A DNA stretch of 64,000 nt from Loxodes magnus (lineage: Eukaryota > Ciliophora > Karyorelictea > Loxodida > Loxodidae): positions 27,529-91,528 of the forward strand of contig CAMPDV010001960.1 in the NCBI GenBank assembly GCA_946699065.1. The letters run 5' to 3'. The notes under the pieces were generated by a model. That model did not search any database, was not told where the DNA came from, and was given only the letters and a program-made list of their open reading frames with translations. Both the position numbers and the translations under genes were made by a program. Positions within the stretch are counted from its first letter, which is position 1. The number at the start of each line of letters is the position of its first letter. This document shows, piece by piece, positions 23,767-36,753 of this stretch.

Positions 23767-24051
23767 GTTAATTCGGTTGCGATCTCCAATGATCAGAAGT
23801 TCATTATCTCCGGAAGTTGAGATAACTCTATCAAAGTCTGGGATTTCCAGACTGGAAGTTGTACTCGGACATTAAGTGGACATTCCTAGGTAGTTTATTC
23901 GGTTGCGATCTCCAATGATCAGAAGTTCATTATCTCCGGAAGTCGTGATAAATCTATCAAAGTCTGGGATTTCCAGACTGGAAGTTGTACTCGGACATTA
24001 AGTGGACATTCCTAGGTAGTTTATTCGGTTGCGATCTCCAATGATCGAAAG

Positions 24052-24576
24052 TTGATTATCTCCGGAAGTTTAGATCACTCTATCAAAGTCTGGGATTTCC
24101 AGACTGGAAGTTGTACTCGGACATTAAGTGGACATTCCTCTGCAGTTATTTCGGTTGCGATCTCCAATGATCAGAAGTTCATTATCTCCGGAAGTTCTGA
24201 TAACTCTATCAAAGTCTGGGATTTCCAGACTGGAAGTTGTACTCGGACATTAAGTGGACATTCCTCTGCAGTTATTTCGGTTGCGATCTCCAATGATCAG
24301 AAGTTCATTATCTCCGGAAGTCGTGATAAATCTATCAAAGTCTGGGATTTCCAGACTGGAAGTTGTACTCGGACATTAAGTGGACATTCCTCTTCAGTTA
24401 GTTCAGTGGCGATCTCCAATGATCAGAAGTTCATTATCTCCGGAAGTCGTGATAAATCTATCAAAGTCTGGGATTTCCAGACTGGAAGTTGTACTCGGAC
24501 ATTAAGTGGACATTCCTCTACAGTTAGTTCAGTGGCGATCTCCAATGATCAGAAGTTCATTATCTCCGGAAGTTGA
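24052..24576 (+). pseudogene. WD40 fragment, 174 aa (copy 1)
   Basis: Four blades from the TAG near 24013 to the TGA at 24574-24576. The protein is identical at 27202-27726, one higher-order period away. It begins with the Arg 15/Leu 17/His 25 blade. Confidence 0.4.
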
Positions 24577-26421
24577 GATAACTCTATCAAAGTCTGGGAT
24601 TTCCAGACTGAAAATTGTACTCGGACATTAAGTGGACATTCCTCTTGAGTTATTTCAGTGGCGATCTCCAATGATCAGAAGTTCATTATCTCCGGAAGTC
24701 TTGATAACTCTATCAAAGTCTGGGATTTCCAGACTGGAAGTTGTACACGGAGATTAAGTGGACATTCCTAGGTTTTTTATTCGGTTGCGATCTCCAATGA
24801 TCAGAAGTTCATTATCTCCGGAAGTTGAGATAACTCTATCAAAGTCTGGGATTTCCAGACTGGAAGTTGTACTCGGACATTAAGTGGACATTCCTCTACA
24901 GTTAGTTCAGTGGCGATCTCCAATGATCAGAAGTTGATTATCTCCGGAAGTCTTGATAACTCTATCAAAGTCTGGGATTTCCAGACTGGAAGTTGTACTC
25001 GAACGATAAGTGGACATTCCTCTTGAGTTTATTCGGTTGCGATCTCCAATCATCAGAAGTTCATTATCTCCGGAAGTCTCTATAAATCTATCAAAGTCTG
25101 GGATTTCCAGACTGGAAGTTGTACTCGGACATTAAGTGGACATTCCTAGGTTTTTTATTCGGTTGCGATCTCCAATGATCAGAAGTTCATTATCTCCGGA
25201 AGTCATGATAACTCTATCAAAGTCTGGGATTTCCAGACTGGAAGTTGTACTCGGACATTAAGTGGACATTCCTCTTCAGTTAGTTCAGTGGCGATCTCCA
25301 ATGATCAGAAGTTCATTATCTCCGGAAGTCATGATAACTCTATCAAAGTCTGGGATTTCCAGACTGGAAGTTGTACTCGGACATTAAGTGGACATTCCTC
25401 TGCAGTTATTTCGGTTGCGATCTCCAATGATCAGAAGTTCATTATCTCCGGAAGTCGTGATAACTCTATCAAAGTCTGGGATTTCCAGACTGGAAGTTGT
25501 ACTCGGACATTAAGTGGACATTCCTCTGGAGTTAATTCGGTTGCGATCTCCAATGATCAGAAGTTCATTATCTCCGGAAGTCTTGATAAATCTATCAAAG
25601 TCTGGGATTTCCAGACTGGAAGTTGTACTCGGACATTAAGTGGACATTCCTAGGTTTTTTATTCGGTTGCGATCTCCAATTATCAGAAGTTCATTATCTC
25701 CGGAAGTTGAGATAACTCTATCAAAGTCTGGGATTTCCAGACTGGAAGTTGTACTCGGACATTAAGTGGACATTCCTCTACAGTTATTTCAGTGGCGATC
25801 TCCAATTATCAGAAGTTCATTATCTCCGGAAGTCGTGATAAATCTATCAAAGTCTGGGATTTCCAGACTGGAAGTTGTACTCGGACATTAAGTGGACATT
25901 CCTCTACAGTTAGTTCAGTGGCGATCTCCAATGATCAGAAGTTCATTATCTCCGGAAGTTGAGATAACTCTATCAAAGTCTGGGATTTCCAGACTGGAAG
26001 TTGTACTCGGACATTAAGTGGACATTCCTCTACAGTTATTTCAGTGGCGATCTCCAATTATCAGAAGTTCATTATCTCCGGAAGTCGTGATAAATCTATC
26101 AAAGTCTGGGATTTCCAGACTGGAAGTTGTACTCGGACATTAAGTGGACATTCCTCTACAGTTTATTCGGTTGCGATCTCCAATGATCGAAAGTTGATTA
26201 TCTCCGGAAGTCGTGATAAATCTATCAAAGTCTGGGATTTCCAGACTGGAAGTTGTACTCGGACATTAAGTGGACATTCCTAGGTTTTTTATTCGGTTGC
26301 GATCTCCAATGATCAGAAGTTCATTATCTCCGGAAGTCTCTATAAATCCATCAAAGTCTGGGATTTCCAGACTGGAAGTTGTACTCGGACATTAAGTGGA
26401 CATTCCTCTACAGTTAGTTCA

Positions 26422-26916
26422 GTGGCGATCTCCAATTATCAGAAGTTCATTATCTCCGGAAGTCTCTATAAATCCATCAAAGTCTGGGATTTCCAGACTG
26501 GAAGTTGTACTCGGACATTAAGTGGACATTCCTCTACAGTTATTTCAGTGGCGATCTCCAATTATCAGAAGTTCATTATCTCCGGAAGTCTTGATAACTC
26601 TATCAAAGTCTGGGATTTCCAGACTGGAAGTTGTACTCGGACATTAAGTGGACATTCCTCTGCAGTTATTTCGGTTGCGATCTCCAATGATCAGAAGTTC
26701 ATTATCTCCGGAAGTTCTGATAACTCTATCAAAGTCTGGGATTTCCAGACTGGAAGTTGTACTCGGACATTAAGTGGACATTCCTCTACAGTTAGTTCAG
26801 TGGCGATCTCCAATGATCAGAAGTTCATTATCTCCGGAAGTTCTGATAACTCTATCAAAGTCTGGGATTTCCAGACTGGAAGTTGTACACGGAGTTTAAG
26901 TGGACATTCCTCTTGA
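26422..26916 (+). pseudogene. WD40 fragment, 164 aa
   Basis: Just under four blades, the first with Tyr for Asp 24. It ends with TRSLS and then TGA in column 5. It corresponds to the second half of the 22894-23766 run, one 3150-bp period later. Confidence 0.35.
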
Positions 26917-27201
26917 GTTAATTCAGTGGCGATCTCCAATGATCAGAAGTTCATTATCTCCGGAAGTTGAGATAACTCTATCAAAGTCTGGGATTTCCAG
27001 ACTGGAAGTTGTACTCGGACATTAAGTGGACATTCCTAGGTAGTTTATTCGGTTGCGATCTCCAATGATCAGAAGTTCATTATCTCCGGAAGTCGTGATA
27101 AATCTATCAAAGTCTGGGATTTCCAGACTGGAAGTTGTACTCGGACATTAAGTGGACATTCCTAGGTAGTTTATTCGGTTGCGATCTCCAATGATCGAAA
27201 G

Positions 27202-27726
27202 TTGATTATCTCCGGAAGTTTAGATCACTCTATCAAAGTCTGGGATTTCCAGACTGGAAGTTGTACTCGGACATTAAGTGGACATTCCTCTGCAGTTATT
27301 TCGGTTGCGATCTCCAATGATCAGAAGTTCATTATCTCCGGAAGTTCTGATAACTCTATCAAAGTCTGGGATTTCCAGACTGGAAGTTGTACTCGGACAT
27401 TAAGTGGACATTCCTCTGCAGTTATTTCGGTTGCGATCTCCAATGATCAGAAGTTCATTATCTCCGGAAGTCGTGATAAATCTATCAAAGTCTGGGATTT
27501 CCAGACTGGAAGTTGTACTCGGACATTAAGTGGACATTCCTCTTCAGTTAGTTCAGTGGCGATCTCCAATGATCAGAAGTTCATTATCTCCGGAAGTCGT
27601 GATAAATCTATCAAAGTCTGGGATTTCCAGACTGGAAGTTGTACTCGGACATTAAGTGGACATTCCTCTACAGTTAGTTCAGTGGCGATCTCCAATGATC
27701 AGAAGTTCATTATCTCCGGAAGTTGA
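27202..27726 (+). pseudogene. WD40 fragment, 174 aa (copy 2)
   Basis: Protein identical to 24052-24576. It lies between the TAG near 27163 and the TGA at 27724-27726. Confidence 0.4.
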
Positions 27727-29823
27727 GATAACTCTATCAAAGTCTGGGATTTCCAGACTGAAAATTGTACTCGGACATTAAGTGGACATTCCTCTTGAGT
27801 TATTTCAGTGGCGATCTCCAATGATCAGAAGTTCATTATCTCCGGAAGTCTTGATAACTCTATCAAAGTCTGGGATTTCCAGACTGGAAGTTGTACACGG
27901 AGATTAAGTGGACATTCCTAGGTTTTTTATTCGGTTGCGATCTCCAATGATCAGAAGTTCATTATCTCCGGAAGTTGAGATAACTCTATCAAAGTCTGGG
28001 ATTTCCAGACTGGAAGTTGTACTCGGACATTAAGTGGACATTCCTCTACAGTTAGTTCAGTGGCGATCTCCAATGATCAGAAGTTGATTATCTCCGGAAG
28101 TCTTGATAACTCTATCAAAGTCTGGGATTTCCAGACTGGAAGTTGTACTCGAACGATAAGTGGACATTCCTCTTGAGTTTATTCGGTTGCGATCTCCAAT
28201 CATCAGAAGTTCATTATCTCCGGAAGTCTCTATAAATCTATCAAAGTCTGGGATTTCCAGACTGGAAGTTGTACTCGGACATTAAGTGGACATTCCTAGG
28301 TTTTTTATTCGGTTGCGATCTCCAATGATCAGAAGTTCATTATCTCCGGAAGTCGTGATAACTCTATCAAAGTCTGGGATTTCCAGACTGGAAGTTGTAC
28401 TCGGACATTAAGTGGACATTCCTCTTCAGTTAGTTCAGTGGCGATCTCCAATGATCAGAAGTTCATTATCTCCGGAAGTCATGATAACTCTATCAAAGTC
28501 TGGGATTTCCAGACTGGAAGTTGTACTCGGACATTAAGTGGACATTCCTCTGCAGTTATTTCGGTTGCGATCTCCAATGATCAGAAGTTCATTATCTCCG
28601 GAAGTTGAGATAACTCTATCAAAGTCTGGGATTTCCAGACTGAAAATTGTACTCGGACATTAAGTGGACATTCCTAGGTAGTTTATTCGGTTGCGATCTC
28701 CAATGATCAGAAGTTCATTATCTCCGGAAGTTGAGATCATTCTATCAAAGTCTGGGATTTCCAGACTGGAAGTTGTACTCGAACGATAAGTGGACATTCC
28801 AAGGCAGTTAATTCGGTTGCGATCTCCAATGATCAGAAGTTCATTATCTCCGGAAGTTGAGATCACTCTATCAAAGTCTGGGATTTCCAGACTGGAAGTT
28901 GTACTCGAACGATAAGTGGACATTCCTCTTGAGTTTATTCGGTTGCGATCTCCAATTATCAGAAGTTCATTATCTCCGGAAGTCTTGATAACTCTATCAA
29001 AGTCTGGGATTTCCAGACTGGAAGTTGTACTCGGACATTAAGTGGACATTCCTCTACAGTTAGTTCAGTGGCGATCTCCAATGATCAGAAGTTCATTATC
29101 TCCGGAAGTTGAGATAACTCTATCAAAGTCTGGGATTTCCAGACTGGAAGTTGTACTCGGACATTAAGTGGACATTCCTCTACAGTTATTTCAGTGGCGA
29201 TCTCCAATTATCAGAAGTTCATTATCTCCGGAAGTCTTGATAACTCTATCAAAGTCTGGGATTTCCAGACTGGAAGTTGTACTCGGACATTAAGTGGACA
29301 TTCCTAGGTAGTTTATTCGGTTGCGATCTCCAATTATCAGAAGTTCATTATCTCCGGAAGTTCTGATAAATCTATCAAAGTCTGGGATTTCCAGACTGGA
29401 AGTTGTACTCGGACATTAAGGGGACATTCCTCTACATTTAGTTCAGTTGCGATCTCCAATGATCAGAAGTTCATTATCTCCGGAAGTTGAGATAACTCTA
29501 TCAAAGTCTGGGATTTCCAGACTGGAAGTTGTACTCGGACATTAAGTGGACATTCCTAGGTAGTTTATTCGGTTGCGATCTCCAATGATCAGAAGTTCAT
29601 TATCTCCGGAAGTCTTGATAACTCTATCAAAGTCTGGGATTTCCAGACTGGAAGTTGTACTCGGACATTAAGTGGACATTCCTCTGCAGTTATTTCGGTT
29701 GCGATCTCCAATGATCAGAAGTTCATTATCTCCGGAAGTCTTGATAACTCTATCAAAGTCTGGGATTTCCAGACTGGAAGTTGTACTCGGACATTAAGTG
29801 GACATTCCTCTACAGTTAGTTCA

Positions 29824-30444
29824 GTGGCGATCTCCAATTATCAGAAGTTCATTATCTCCGGAAGTCTTGATAACTCTATCAAAGTCTGGGATTTCCAGAC
29901 TGGAAGTTGTACTCGGACATTAAGTGGACATTCCTCTACAGTTAGTTCAGTGGCGATCTCCAATTATCAGAAGTTCATTATCTCCGGAAGTTCTGATAAC
30001 TCTATCAAAGTCTGGGATTTCCAGACTGGAAGTTGTACTCGGACATTAAGTGGACATTCCTCTACAGTTATTTCAGTGGCGATCTCCAATTATCAGAAGT
30101 TCATTATCTCCGGAAGTTCTGATAACTCTATCAAAGTCTGGGATTTCCAGACTGGAAGTTGTACTCGGACATTAAGTGGACATTCCTCTGGAGTTAATTC
30201 GGTTGCGATCTCCAATGATCAGAAGTTCATTATCTCCGGAAGTCTTGATAACTCTATCAAAGTCTGGGATTTCCAGACTGGAAGTTGTACTCGGACATTA
30301 AGGGGACATTCCTCAAGAGTTATTTCGGTTGCGATCTCCAATCATCAGAAGTTCATTATCTCCGGAAGTTCTGATAACTCTATCAAAGTCTGGGATTTCC
30401 AGACTGGAAGTTGTACACGGAGTTTAAGTGGACATTCCTCTTGA
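29824..30444 (+). pseudogene. WD40 fragment, 206 aa (copy 1)
   Basis: About five blades, many with Tyr or His at column 14. It ends TRSLSGHSS then TGA in column 5. The same protein lies at 33100-33720. Confidence 0.4.
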
Positions 30445-30453
30445 GTTAATTCA

Positions 30454-30819
30454 GTGGCGATCTCCAATGATCAGAAGTTCATTATCTCCGGAAGTTCTGA
30501 TAACTCTATCAAAGTCTGGGATTTCCAGACTGGAAGTTGTACTCGGACATTAAGTGGACATTCCTCTTCAGTTAGTTCAGTGGCGATCTCCAATGATCAG
30601 AAGTTCATTATCTCCGGAAGTTCTGATAACTCTATCAAAGTCTGGGATTTCCAGACTGGAAGTTGTACTCGGACATTAAGTGGACATTCCTCTGGAGTTA
30701 ATTCGGTTGCGATCTCCAATGATCAGAAGTTCACTATCTCCGGAAGTAGAGATAACTCTATCAAAGTCTGGGATTTCCAGACTGGAAGTTGTACTCGGAC
30801 ATTAAGTGGACATTCCTAG
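30454..30819 (+). pseudogene. WD40 fragment, 121 aa (copy 1)
   Basis: Three blades that continue the previous run after a single TGA in column 5 (30442-30444). One blade has Thr for Ile 18 (FTISGS). Ends at TAG. The identical copy is 33730-34095. Confidence 0.35.
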
Positions 30820-30981
30820 GTAGTTTATTCGGTTGCGATCTCCAATTATCAGAAGTTCATTATCTCCGGAAGTCGTGATAAATCTATCAAAGTCTGGGAT
30901 TTCCAGACTGGAAGTTGTACTCGGACATTAAGTGGACATTCCTAGGTAGTTTATTAGGTTGCGATCTCCAATGATCGAAAG

Positions 30982-31452
30982 TTGATTATCTCCGGAAGTT
31001 TAGATCACTCTATCAAAGTCTGGGATTTCCAGACTGGAAGTTGTACTCGGACATTAAGTGAACATTCCTCTACAGTTAGTTCAGTGGCGATCTCCAATTA
31101 TCAGAAGTTCATTATCTCCGGAAGTTCTGATAACTCTATCAAAGTCTGGGATTTCCAGACTGGAAGTTGTACTCGGACATTAAGTGGACATTCCTCTGGA
31201 GTTAATTCGGTTGCGATCTCCAATGATCAGAAGTTCACTATCTCCGGAAGTAGAGATAACTCTATCAAAGTCTGGGATTTCCAGACTGGAAGTTGTACTC
31301 GGACATTAAGTGGACATTCCTCTTCAGTTAGTTCAGTGGCGATCTCCAATGATCAGAAGTTGATTATCTCCGGAAGTCTTGATAACTCTATCAAAGTCTG
31401 GGATTTCCAGACTGGAAGTTGTACTCGAACGATAAGTGGACATTCCTCTTGA
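30982..31452 (+). pseudogene. WD40 fragment, 156 aa
   Basis: Nearly four blades starting with the His 25 type and carrying Glu for Gly 1 (SEHS). The module His25 / Ser-Asn with Tyr14 / Gly-Val-Asn then FTISGS Arg-Asn recurs at 48874, 50236, 54166 and 55551. Ends at TGA in column 5. Confidence 0.4.
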
Positions 31453-33099
31453 GTTTATTCGGTTGCGATCTCCAATCATCAGAAGTTCATTATCTCCGGA
31501 AGTCTCTATAAATCTATCAAAGTCTGGGATTTCCAGACTGGAAGTTGTACTCGGACATTAAGTGGACATTCCTAGGTTTTTTATTCGGTTGCGATCTCCA
31601 ATGATCAGAAGTTCATTATCTCCGGAAGTCGTGATAACTCTATCAAAGTCTGGGATTTCCAGACTGGAAGTTGTACTCGGACATTAAGTGGACATTCCTC
31701 TTCAGTTAGTTCAGTGGCGATCTCCAATGATCAGAAGTTCATTATCTCCGGAAGTCATGATAACTCTATCAAAGTCTGGGATTTCCAGACTGGAAGTTGT
31801 ACTCGGACATTAAGTGGACATTCCTCTGCAGTTATTTCGGTTGCGATCTCCAATGATCAGAAGTTCATTATCTCCGGAAGTTGAGATAACTCTATCAAAG
31901 TCTGGGATTTCCAGACTGAAAATTGTACTCGGACATTAAGTGGACATTCCTAGGTAGTTTATTCGGTTGCGATCTCCAATGATCAGAAGTTCATTATCTC
32001 CGGAAGTTGAGATCATTCTATCAAAGTCTGGGATTTCCAGACTGGAAGTTGTACTCGAACGATAAGTGGACATTCCAAGGCAGTTAATTCGGTTGCGATC
32101 TCCAATGATCAGAAGTTCATTATCTCCGGAAGTTGAGATCACTCTATCAAAGTCTGGGATTTCCAGACTGGAAGTTGTACTCGAACGATAAGTGGACATT
32201 CCTCTTGAGTTTATTCGGTTGCGATCTCCAATTATCAGAAGTTCATTATCTCCGGAAGTCTTGATAACTCTATCAAAGTCTGGGATTTCCAGACTGGAAG
32301 TTGTACTCGGACATTAAGTGGACATTCCTCTACAGTTAGTTCAGTGGCGATCTCCAATGATCAGAAGTTGATTATCTCCGGAAGTTGAGATAACTCTATC
32401 AAAGTCTGGGATTTCCAGACTGGAAGTTGTACTCGGACATTAAGTGGACATTCCTAGGTAGTTTATTCGGTTGCGATCTCCAATGATCGAAAGTTGATTA
32501 TCTCCGGAAGTCTTGATAACTCTATCAAAGTCTGGGATTTCCAGACTGGAAGTTGTACTCGGACATTAAGTGGACATTCCTAGGTAGTTTATTCGGTTGC
32601 GATCTCCAATTATCAGAAGTTCATTATCTCCGGAAGTTCTGATAAATCTATCAAAGTCTGGGATTTCCAGACTGGAAGTTGTACTCGGACATTAAGGGGA
32701 CATTCCTCTACATTTAGTTCAGTTGCGATCTCCAATGATCAGAAGTTCATTATCTCCGGAAGTTGAGATAACTCTATCAAAGTCTGGGATTTCCAGACTG
32801 GAAGTTGTACTCGGACATTAAGTGGACATTCCTAGGTAGTTTATTCGGTTGCGATCTCCAATGATCAGAAGTTCATTATCTCCGGAAGTCTTGATAACTC
32901 TATCAAAGTCTGGGATTTCCAGACTGGAAGTTGTACTCGGACATTAAGTGGACATTCCTCTGCAGTTATTTCGGTTGCGATCTCCAATGATCAGAAGTTC
33001 ATTATCTCCGGAAGTCTTGATAACTCTATCAAAGTCTGGGATTTCCAGACTGGAAGTTGTACTCGGACATTAAGTGGACATTCCTCTACAGTTAGTTCA

Positions 33100-33720
33100 G
33101 TGGCGATCTCCAATTATCAGAAGTTCATTATCTCCGGAAGTCTTGATAACTCTATCAAAGTCTGGGATTTCCAGACTGGAAGTTGTACTCGGACATTAAG
33201 TGGACATTCCTCTACAGTTAGTTCAGTGGCGATCTCCAATTATCAGAAGTTCATTATCTCCGGAAGTTCTGATAACTCTATCAAAGTCTGGGATTTCCAG
33301 ACTGGAAGTTGTACTCGGACATTAAGTGGACATTCCTCTACAGTTATTTCAGTGGCGATCTCCAATTATCAGAAGTTCATTATCTCCGGAAGTTCTGATA
33401 ACTCTATCAAAGTCTGGGATTTCCAGACTGGAAGTTGTACTCGGACATTAAGTGGACATTCCTCTGGAGTTAATTCGGTTGCGATCTCCAATGATCAGAA
33501 GTTCATTATCTCCGGAAGTCTTGATAACTCTATCAAAGTCTGGGATTTCCAGACTGGAAGTTGTACTCGGACATTAAGGGGACATTCCTCAAGAGTTATT
33601 TCGGTTGCGATCTCCAATCATCAGAAGTTCATTATCTCCGGAAGTTCTGATAACTCTATCAAAGTCTGGGATTTCCAGACTGGAAGTTGTACACGGAGTT
33701 TAAGTGGACATTCCTCTTGA
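33100..33720 (+). pseudogene. WD40 fragment, 206 aa (copy 2)
   Basis: Protein identical to 29824-30444, one 3276-bp period downstream. Confidence 0.4.
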
Positions 33721-33729
33721 GTTAATTCA

Positions 33730-34095
33730 GTGGCGATCTCCAATGATCAGAAGTTCATTATCTCCGGAAGTTCTGATAACTCTATCAAAGTCTGGGATTT
33801 CCAGACTGGAAGTTGTACTCGGACATTAAGTGGACATTCCTCTTCAGTTAGTTCAGTGGCGATCTCCAATGATCAGAAGTTCATTATCTCCGGAAGTTCT
33901 GATAACTCTATCAAAGTCTGGGATTTCCAGACTGGAAGTTGTACTCGGACATTAAGTGGACATTCCTCTGGAGTTAATTCGGTTGCGATCTCCAATGATC
34001 AGAAGTTCACTATCTCCGGAAGTAGAGATAACTCTATCAAAGTCTGGGATTTCCAGACTGGAAGTTGTACTCGGACATTAAGTGGACATTCCTAG
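33730..34095 (+). pseudogene. WD40 fragment, 121 aa (copy 2)
   Basis: Protein identical to 30454-30819, ended by TAG near 34093. Confidence 0.35.
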
Positions 34096-34257
34096 GTAGT
34101 TTATTCGGTTGCGATCTCCAATTATCAGAAGTTCATTATCTCCGGAAGTCGTGATAAATCTATCAAAGTCTGGGATTTCCAGACTGGAAGTTGTACTCGG
34201 ACATTAAGTGGACATTCCTAGGTAGTTTATTAGGTTGCGATCTCCAATGATCGAAAG

Positions 34258-35160
34258 TTGATTATCTCCGGAAGTTTAGATCACTCTATCAAAGTCTGGG
34301 ATTTCCAGACTGGAAGTTGTACTCGGACATTAAGTGAACATTCCTCTACAGTTAGTTCAGTGGCGATCTCCAATTATCAGAAGTTCATTATCTCCGGAAG
34401 TTCTGATAACTCTATCAAAGTCTGGGATTTCCAGACTGGAAGTTGTACTCGGACATTAAGTGGACATTCCTCTGGAGTTAATTCGGTTGCGATCTCCAAT
34501 TATCAGAAGTTCATTATCTCCGGAAGTCTTGATAACTCTATCAAAGTCTGGGATTTCCAGACTGGAAGTTGTACTCGGACATTAAGTGGACATTCCTCTT
34601 CAGTTAGTTCAGTGGCGATCTCCAATGATCAGAAGTTCATTATCTCCGGAAGTTCTGATAACTCTATCAAAGTCTGGGATTTCCAGACTGGAAGTTGTAC
34701 TCGGACATTAAGTGGACATTCCTCTTCAGTTAGTTCAGTGGCGATCTCCAATGATCAGAAGTTCATTATCTCCGGAAGTCTTGATAACTCTATCAAAGTC
34801 TGGGATTTCCAGACTGGAAGTTGTACTCGGACATTAAGTGGACATTCCTCTACAGTTAGTTCAGTGGCGATCTCCAATGATCAGAAGTTCATTATCTCCG
34901 GAAGTCTTGATAACTCTATCAAATTCTCGGATTTCCAGACTGGAAGTTGTACTCGGACATTAAGTGGACATTCCTCTGCAGTTATTTCGGTTGCGATCTC
35001 CAATGATCAGAAGTTCATTATCTCCGGAAGTTCTGATAACTCTATCAAAGTCTGGGATTTCCAGACTGGAAGTTGTACTCGGACATTAAGGGGACATTCC
35101 TCTACAGTTAGTTCAGTGGCGATCTCCAATTATCAGAAGTTCATTATCTCCGGAAGTTGA
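34258..35160 (+). CDS. Open WD40 run, 300 aa (about 7 blades)
   Basis: Open from the TAG near 34219 to TGA in column 23 at 35158-35160. It starts with the same SEHS-containing blades as 30982 and then diverges, with Leu-Asn and Ser-Asn blades, one IKFSDF blade and one blade ending TLRGH. It is the first of the longer runs leading into the nearly stop-free core. No ATG; alternative start TTG only. Confidence 0.4.
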   Translation: MIISGSLDHSIKVWDFQTGSCTRTLSEHSSTVSSVAISNYQKFIISGSSDNSIKVWDFQTGSCTRTLSGHSSGVNSVAISNYQKFIISGSLDNSIKVWDFQTGSCTRTLSGHSSSVSSVAISNDQKFIISGSSDNSIKVWDFQTGSCTRTLSGHSSSVSSVAISNDQKFIISGSLDNSIKVWDFQTGSCTRTLSGHSSTVSSVAISNDQKFIISGSLDNSIKFSDFQTGSCTRTLSGHSSAVISVAISNDQKFIISGSSDNSIKVWDFQTGSCTRTLRGHSSTVSSVAISNYQKFIISGS

Positions 35161-35241
35161 GATAACTCTATCAAAGTCTGGGATTTCCAGACTGGAAGTT
35201 GTACTCGGACATTAAGTGGACATTCCTCTACAGTTAGTTCA

Positions 35242-36294
35242 GTGGCGATCTCCAATTATCAGAAGTTCATTATCTCCGGAAGTTCTGATAACTCTATCAA
35301 AGTCTGGGATTTCCAGACTGGAAGTTGTACTCGGACATTAAGTGGACATTCCTCTACAGTTAGTTCAGTGGCGATCTCCAATTATCAGAAGTTCATTATC
35401 TCCGGAAGTTCTGATAACTCTATCAAAGTCTGGGATTTCCAGACTGGAAGTTGTACTCGGACATTAAGTGGACATTCCACTACAGTTAGTTCAGTTGCGA
35501 TCTCCAATGATCAGAAGTTCACTATCTCCGGAAGTCGTGATAACTCTATCAAAGTCTGGGATTTCCAGACTGGAAGTTGTACTCGGACATTAAGTGGACA
35601 TTCCTCTTCAGTTAATTCGGTTGCGATCTCCAATGATCAGAAGTTCATTATCTCCGGAAGTTCTGATAACTCTATCAAAGTCTGGGATTTCCAGACTGGA
35701 AGTTGTACTCGGACATTAAGTGGACATTCCACTACAGTTAGTTCAGTTGCGATCTCCAATCATCAGAAGTTCATTATCTCCGGAAGTCGTGATAACTCTA
35801 TCAAAGTCTGGGATTTCCAGACTGGAAGTTGTACTCGGACATTAAGTGGACATTCCTCTTCAGTTAGTTCAGTGGCGATCTCCAATGATCAGAAGTTCAT
35901 TATCTCCGGAAGTCTTGATAACTCTATCAAAGTCTGGGATTTCCAGACTGGAAGTTGTACTCGGACATTAAGTGGACATTCCTCTACAGTTATTTCGGTT
36001 GCGATCTCCAATGATCAGAAGTTCATTATCTCCGGAAGTCTTGATAACTCTATCAAAGTCTGGGATTTCCAGACTGGAAGTTGTACTCGGACATTAAGTG
36101 GACATTCCTCTTCAGTTAGTTCAGTGGCGATCTCCAATGATCAGAAGTTCATTATCTCCGGAAGTCGTGATAACTCTATCAAAGTCTGGGATTTCCAGAC
36201 TGGAAGTTGTACTCGGACATTAAGGGGACATTCCTCTACAGTTAGTTCAGTGGCGATCTCCAATGATCAGAAGTTCATTATCTCCGGAAGTTGA
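35242..36294 (+). CDS. Open WD40 run, 350 aa (about 8 blades)
   Basis: The open frame fills exactly nine units between column-23 TGAs at 35158-35160 and 36292-36294. Two blades have Thr-Thr at columns 4-5 (ACT ACA), rare elsewhere, and one has FTISGS. Together with 34258-35160 it would be a single run but for one TGA. The GTG at 35242 is merely the column-9 Val codon of a TCA GTG-type unit. Confidence 0.4.
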   Translation: MAISNYQKFIISGSSDNSIKVWDFQTGSCTRTLSGHSSTVSSVAISNYQKFIISGSSDNSIKVWDFQTGSCTRTLSGHSTTVSSVAISNDQKFTISGSRDNSIKVWDFQTGSCTRTLSGHSSSVNSVAISNDQKFIISGSSDNSIKVWDFQTGSCTRTLSGHSTTVSSVAISNHQKFIISGSRDNSIKVWDFQTGSCTRTLSGHSSSVSSVAISNDQKFIISGSLDNSIKVWDFQTGSCTRTLSGHSSTVISVAISNDQKFIISGSLDNSIKVWDFQTGSCTRTLSGHSSSVSSVAISNDQKFIISGSRDNSIKVWDFQTGSCTRTLRGHSSTVSSVAISNDQKFIISGS

Positions 36295-36753
36295 GATCAT
36301 TCTATCAAAGTCTGGGATTTCCAGACTGGAAGTTGTACTCGAACGATAAGTGGACATTCCAAGGCAGTTAATTCGGTTGCGATCTCCAATGATCAGAAGT
36401 TCATTATCTCCGGAAGTCTTGATAAATCTATCAAAGTCTGGGATTTCCAGACTGGAAGTTGTACTCGGACATTAAGTGGACATTCCTAGGTTTTTTATTC
36501 GGTTGCGATCTCCAATGATCAGAAGTTCATTATCTCCGGAAGTTGAGATAACTCTATCAAAGTCTGGGATTTCCAGACTGGAAGTTGTACTCGGACATTA
36601 AGTGGACATTCCTCAAGAGTTATTTCGGTTGCGATCTCCAATGATCAGAAGTTCATTATCTCCGGAAGTTCTGATAACTCTATCAAAGTCTGGGATTTCC
36701 AGACTGGAAGTTGTACTCGGACATTAAGTGGACATTCCTCTACAGTTAGTTCA

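Larger units (their letters stand above)
22267..25454 (+). repeat. Higher-order repeat, copy 1 (25-unit period, 3150 bp)
   Basis: The order of unit types, including stop positions, matches 25417-28604 with an offset of exactly 3150 bp. Differences are few: one unit near 23131 versus 26281 (TCT TCA versus TAG GTT at columns 4-5), the IKFSDF blade near 23706, and CAT versus CGT near 25204. The copies overlap at the join, as expected for adjacent higher-order repeats. Confidence 0.88.
25417..28604 (+). repeat. Higher-order repeat, copy 2 (25-unit period)
   Basis: Second copy of 22267-25454. It also contains TRSLS (near 26892, AGT TTA replacing ACA TTA at columns 40-41), absent from copy 1. The next higher-order copy starts inside its tail. 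Confidence 0.85.
28049..31224 (+). repeat. Higher-order repeat, copy 1 (26-unit period, 3276 bp)
   Basis: Matches 31325-34500 with an offset of exactly 3276 bp. The first few units also belong to the 25-unit family upstream, so one unit was gained between the two higher-order families. A replaced unit near 29175 versus 32450 (TCT ACA versus TAG GTA, with the linked Arg 15/Leu 17) is the main difference. Confidence 0.87.
31325..34500 (+). repeat. Higher-order repeat, copy 2 (26-unit period)
   Basis: Second copy of 28049-31224. After about 34500 the unit order diverges and stops become rarer, giving the 300-aa and 350-aa runs. Confidence 0.87.
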
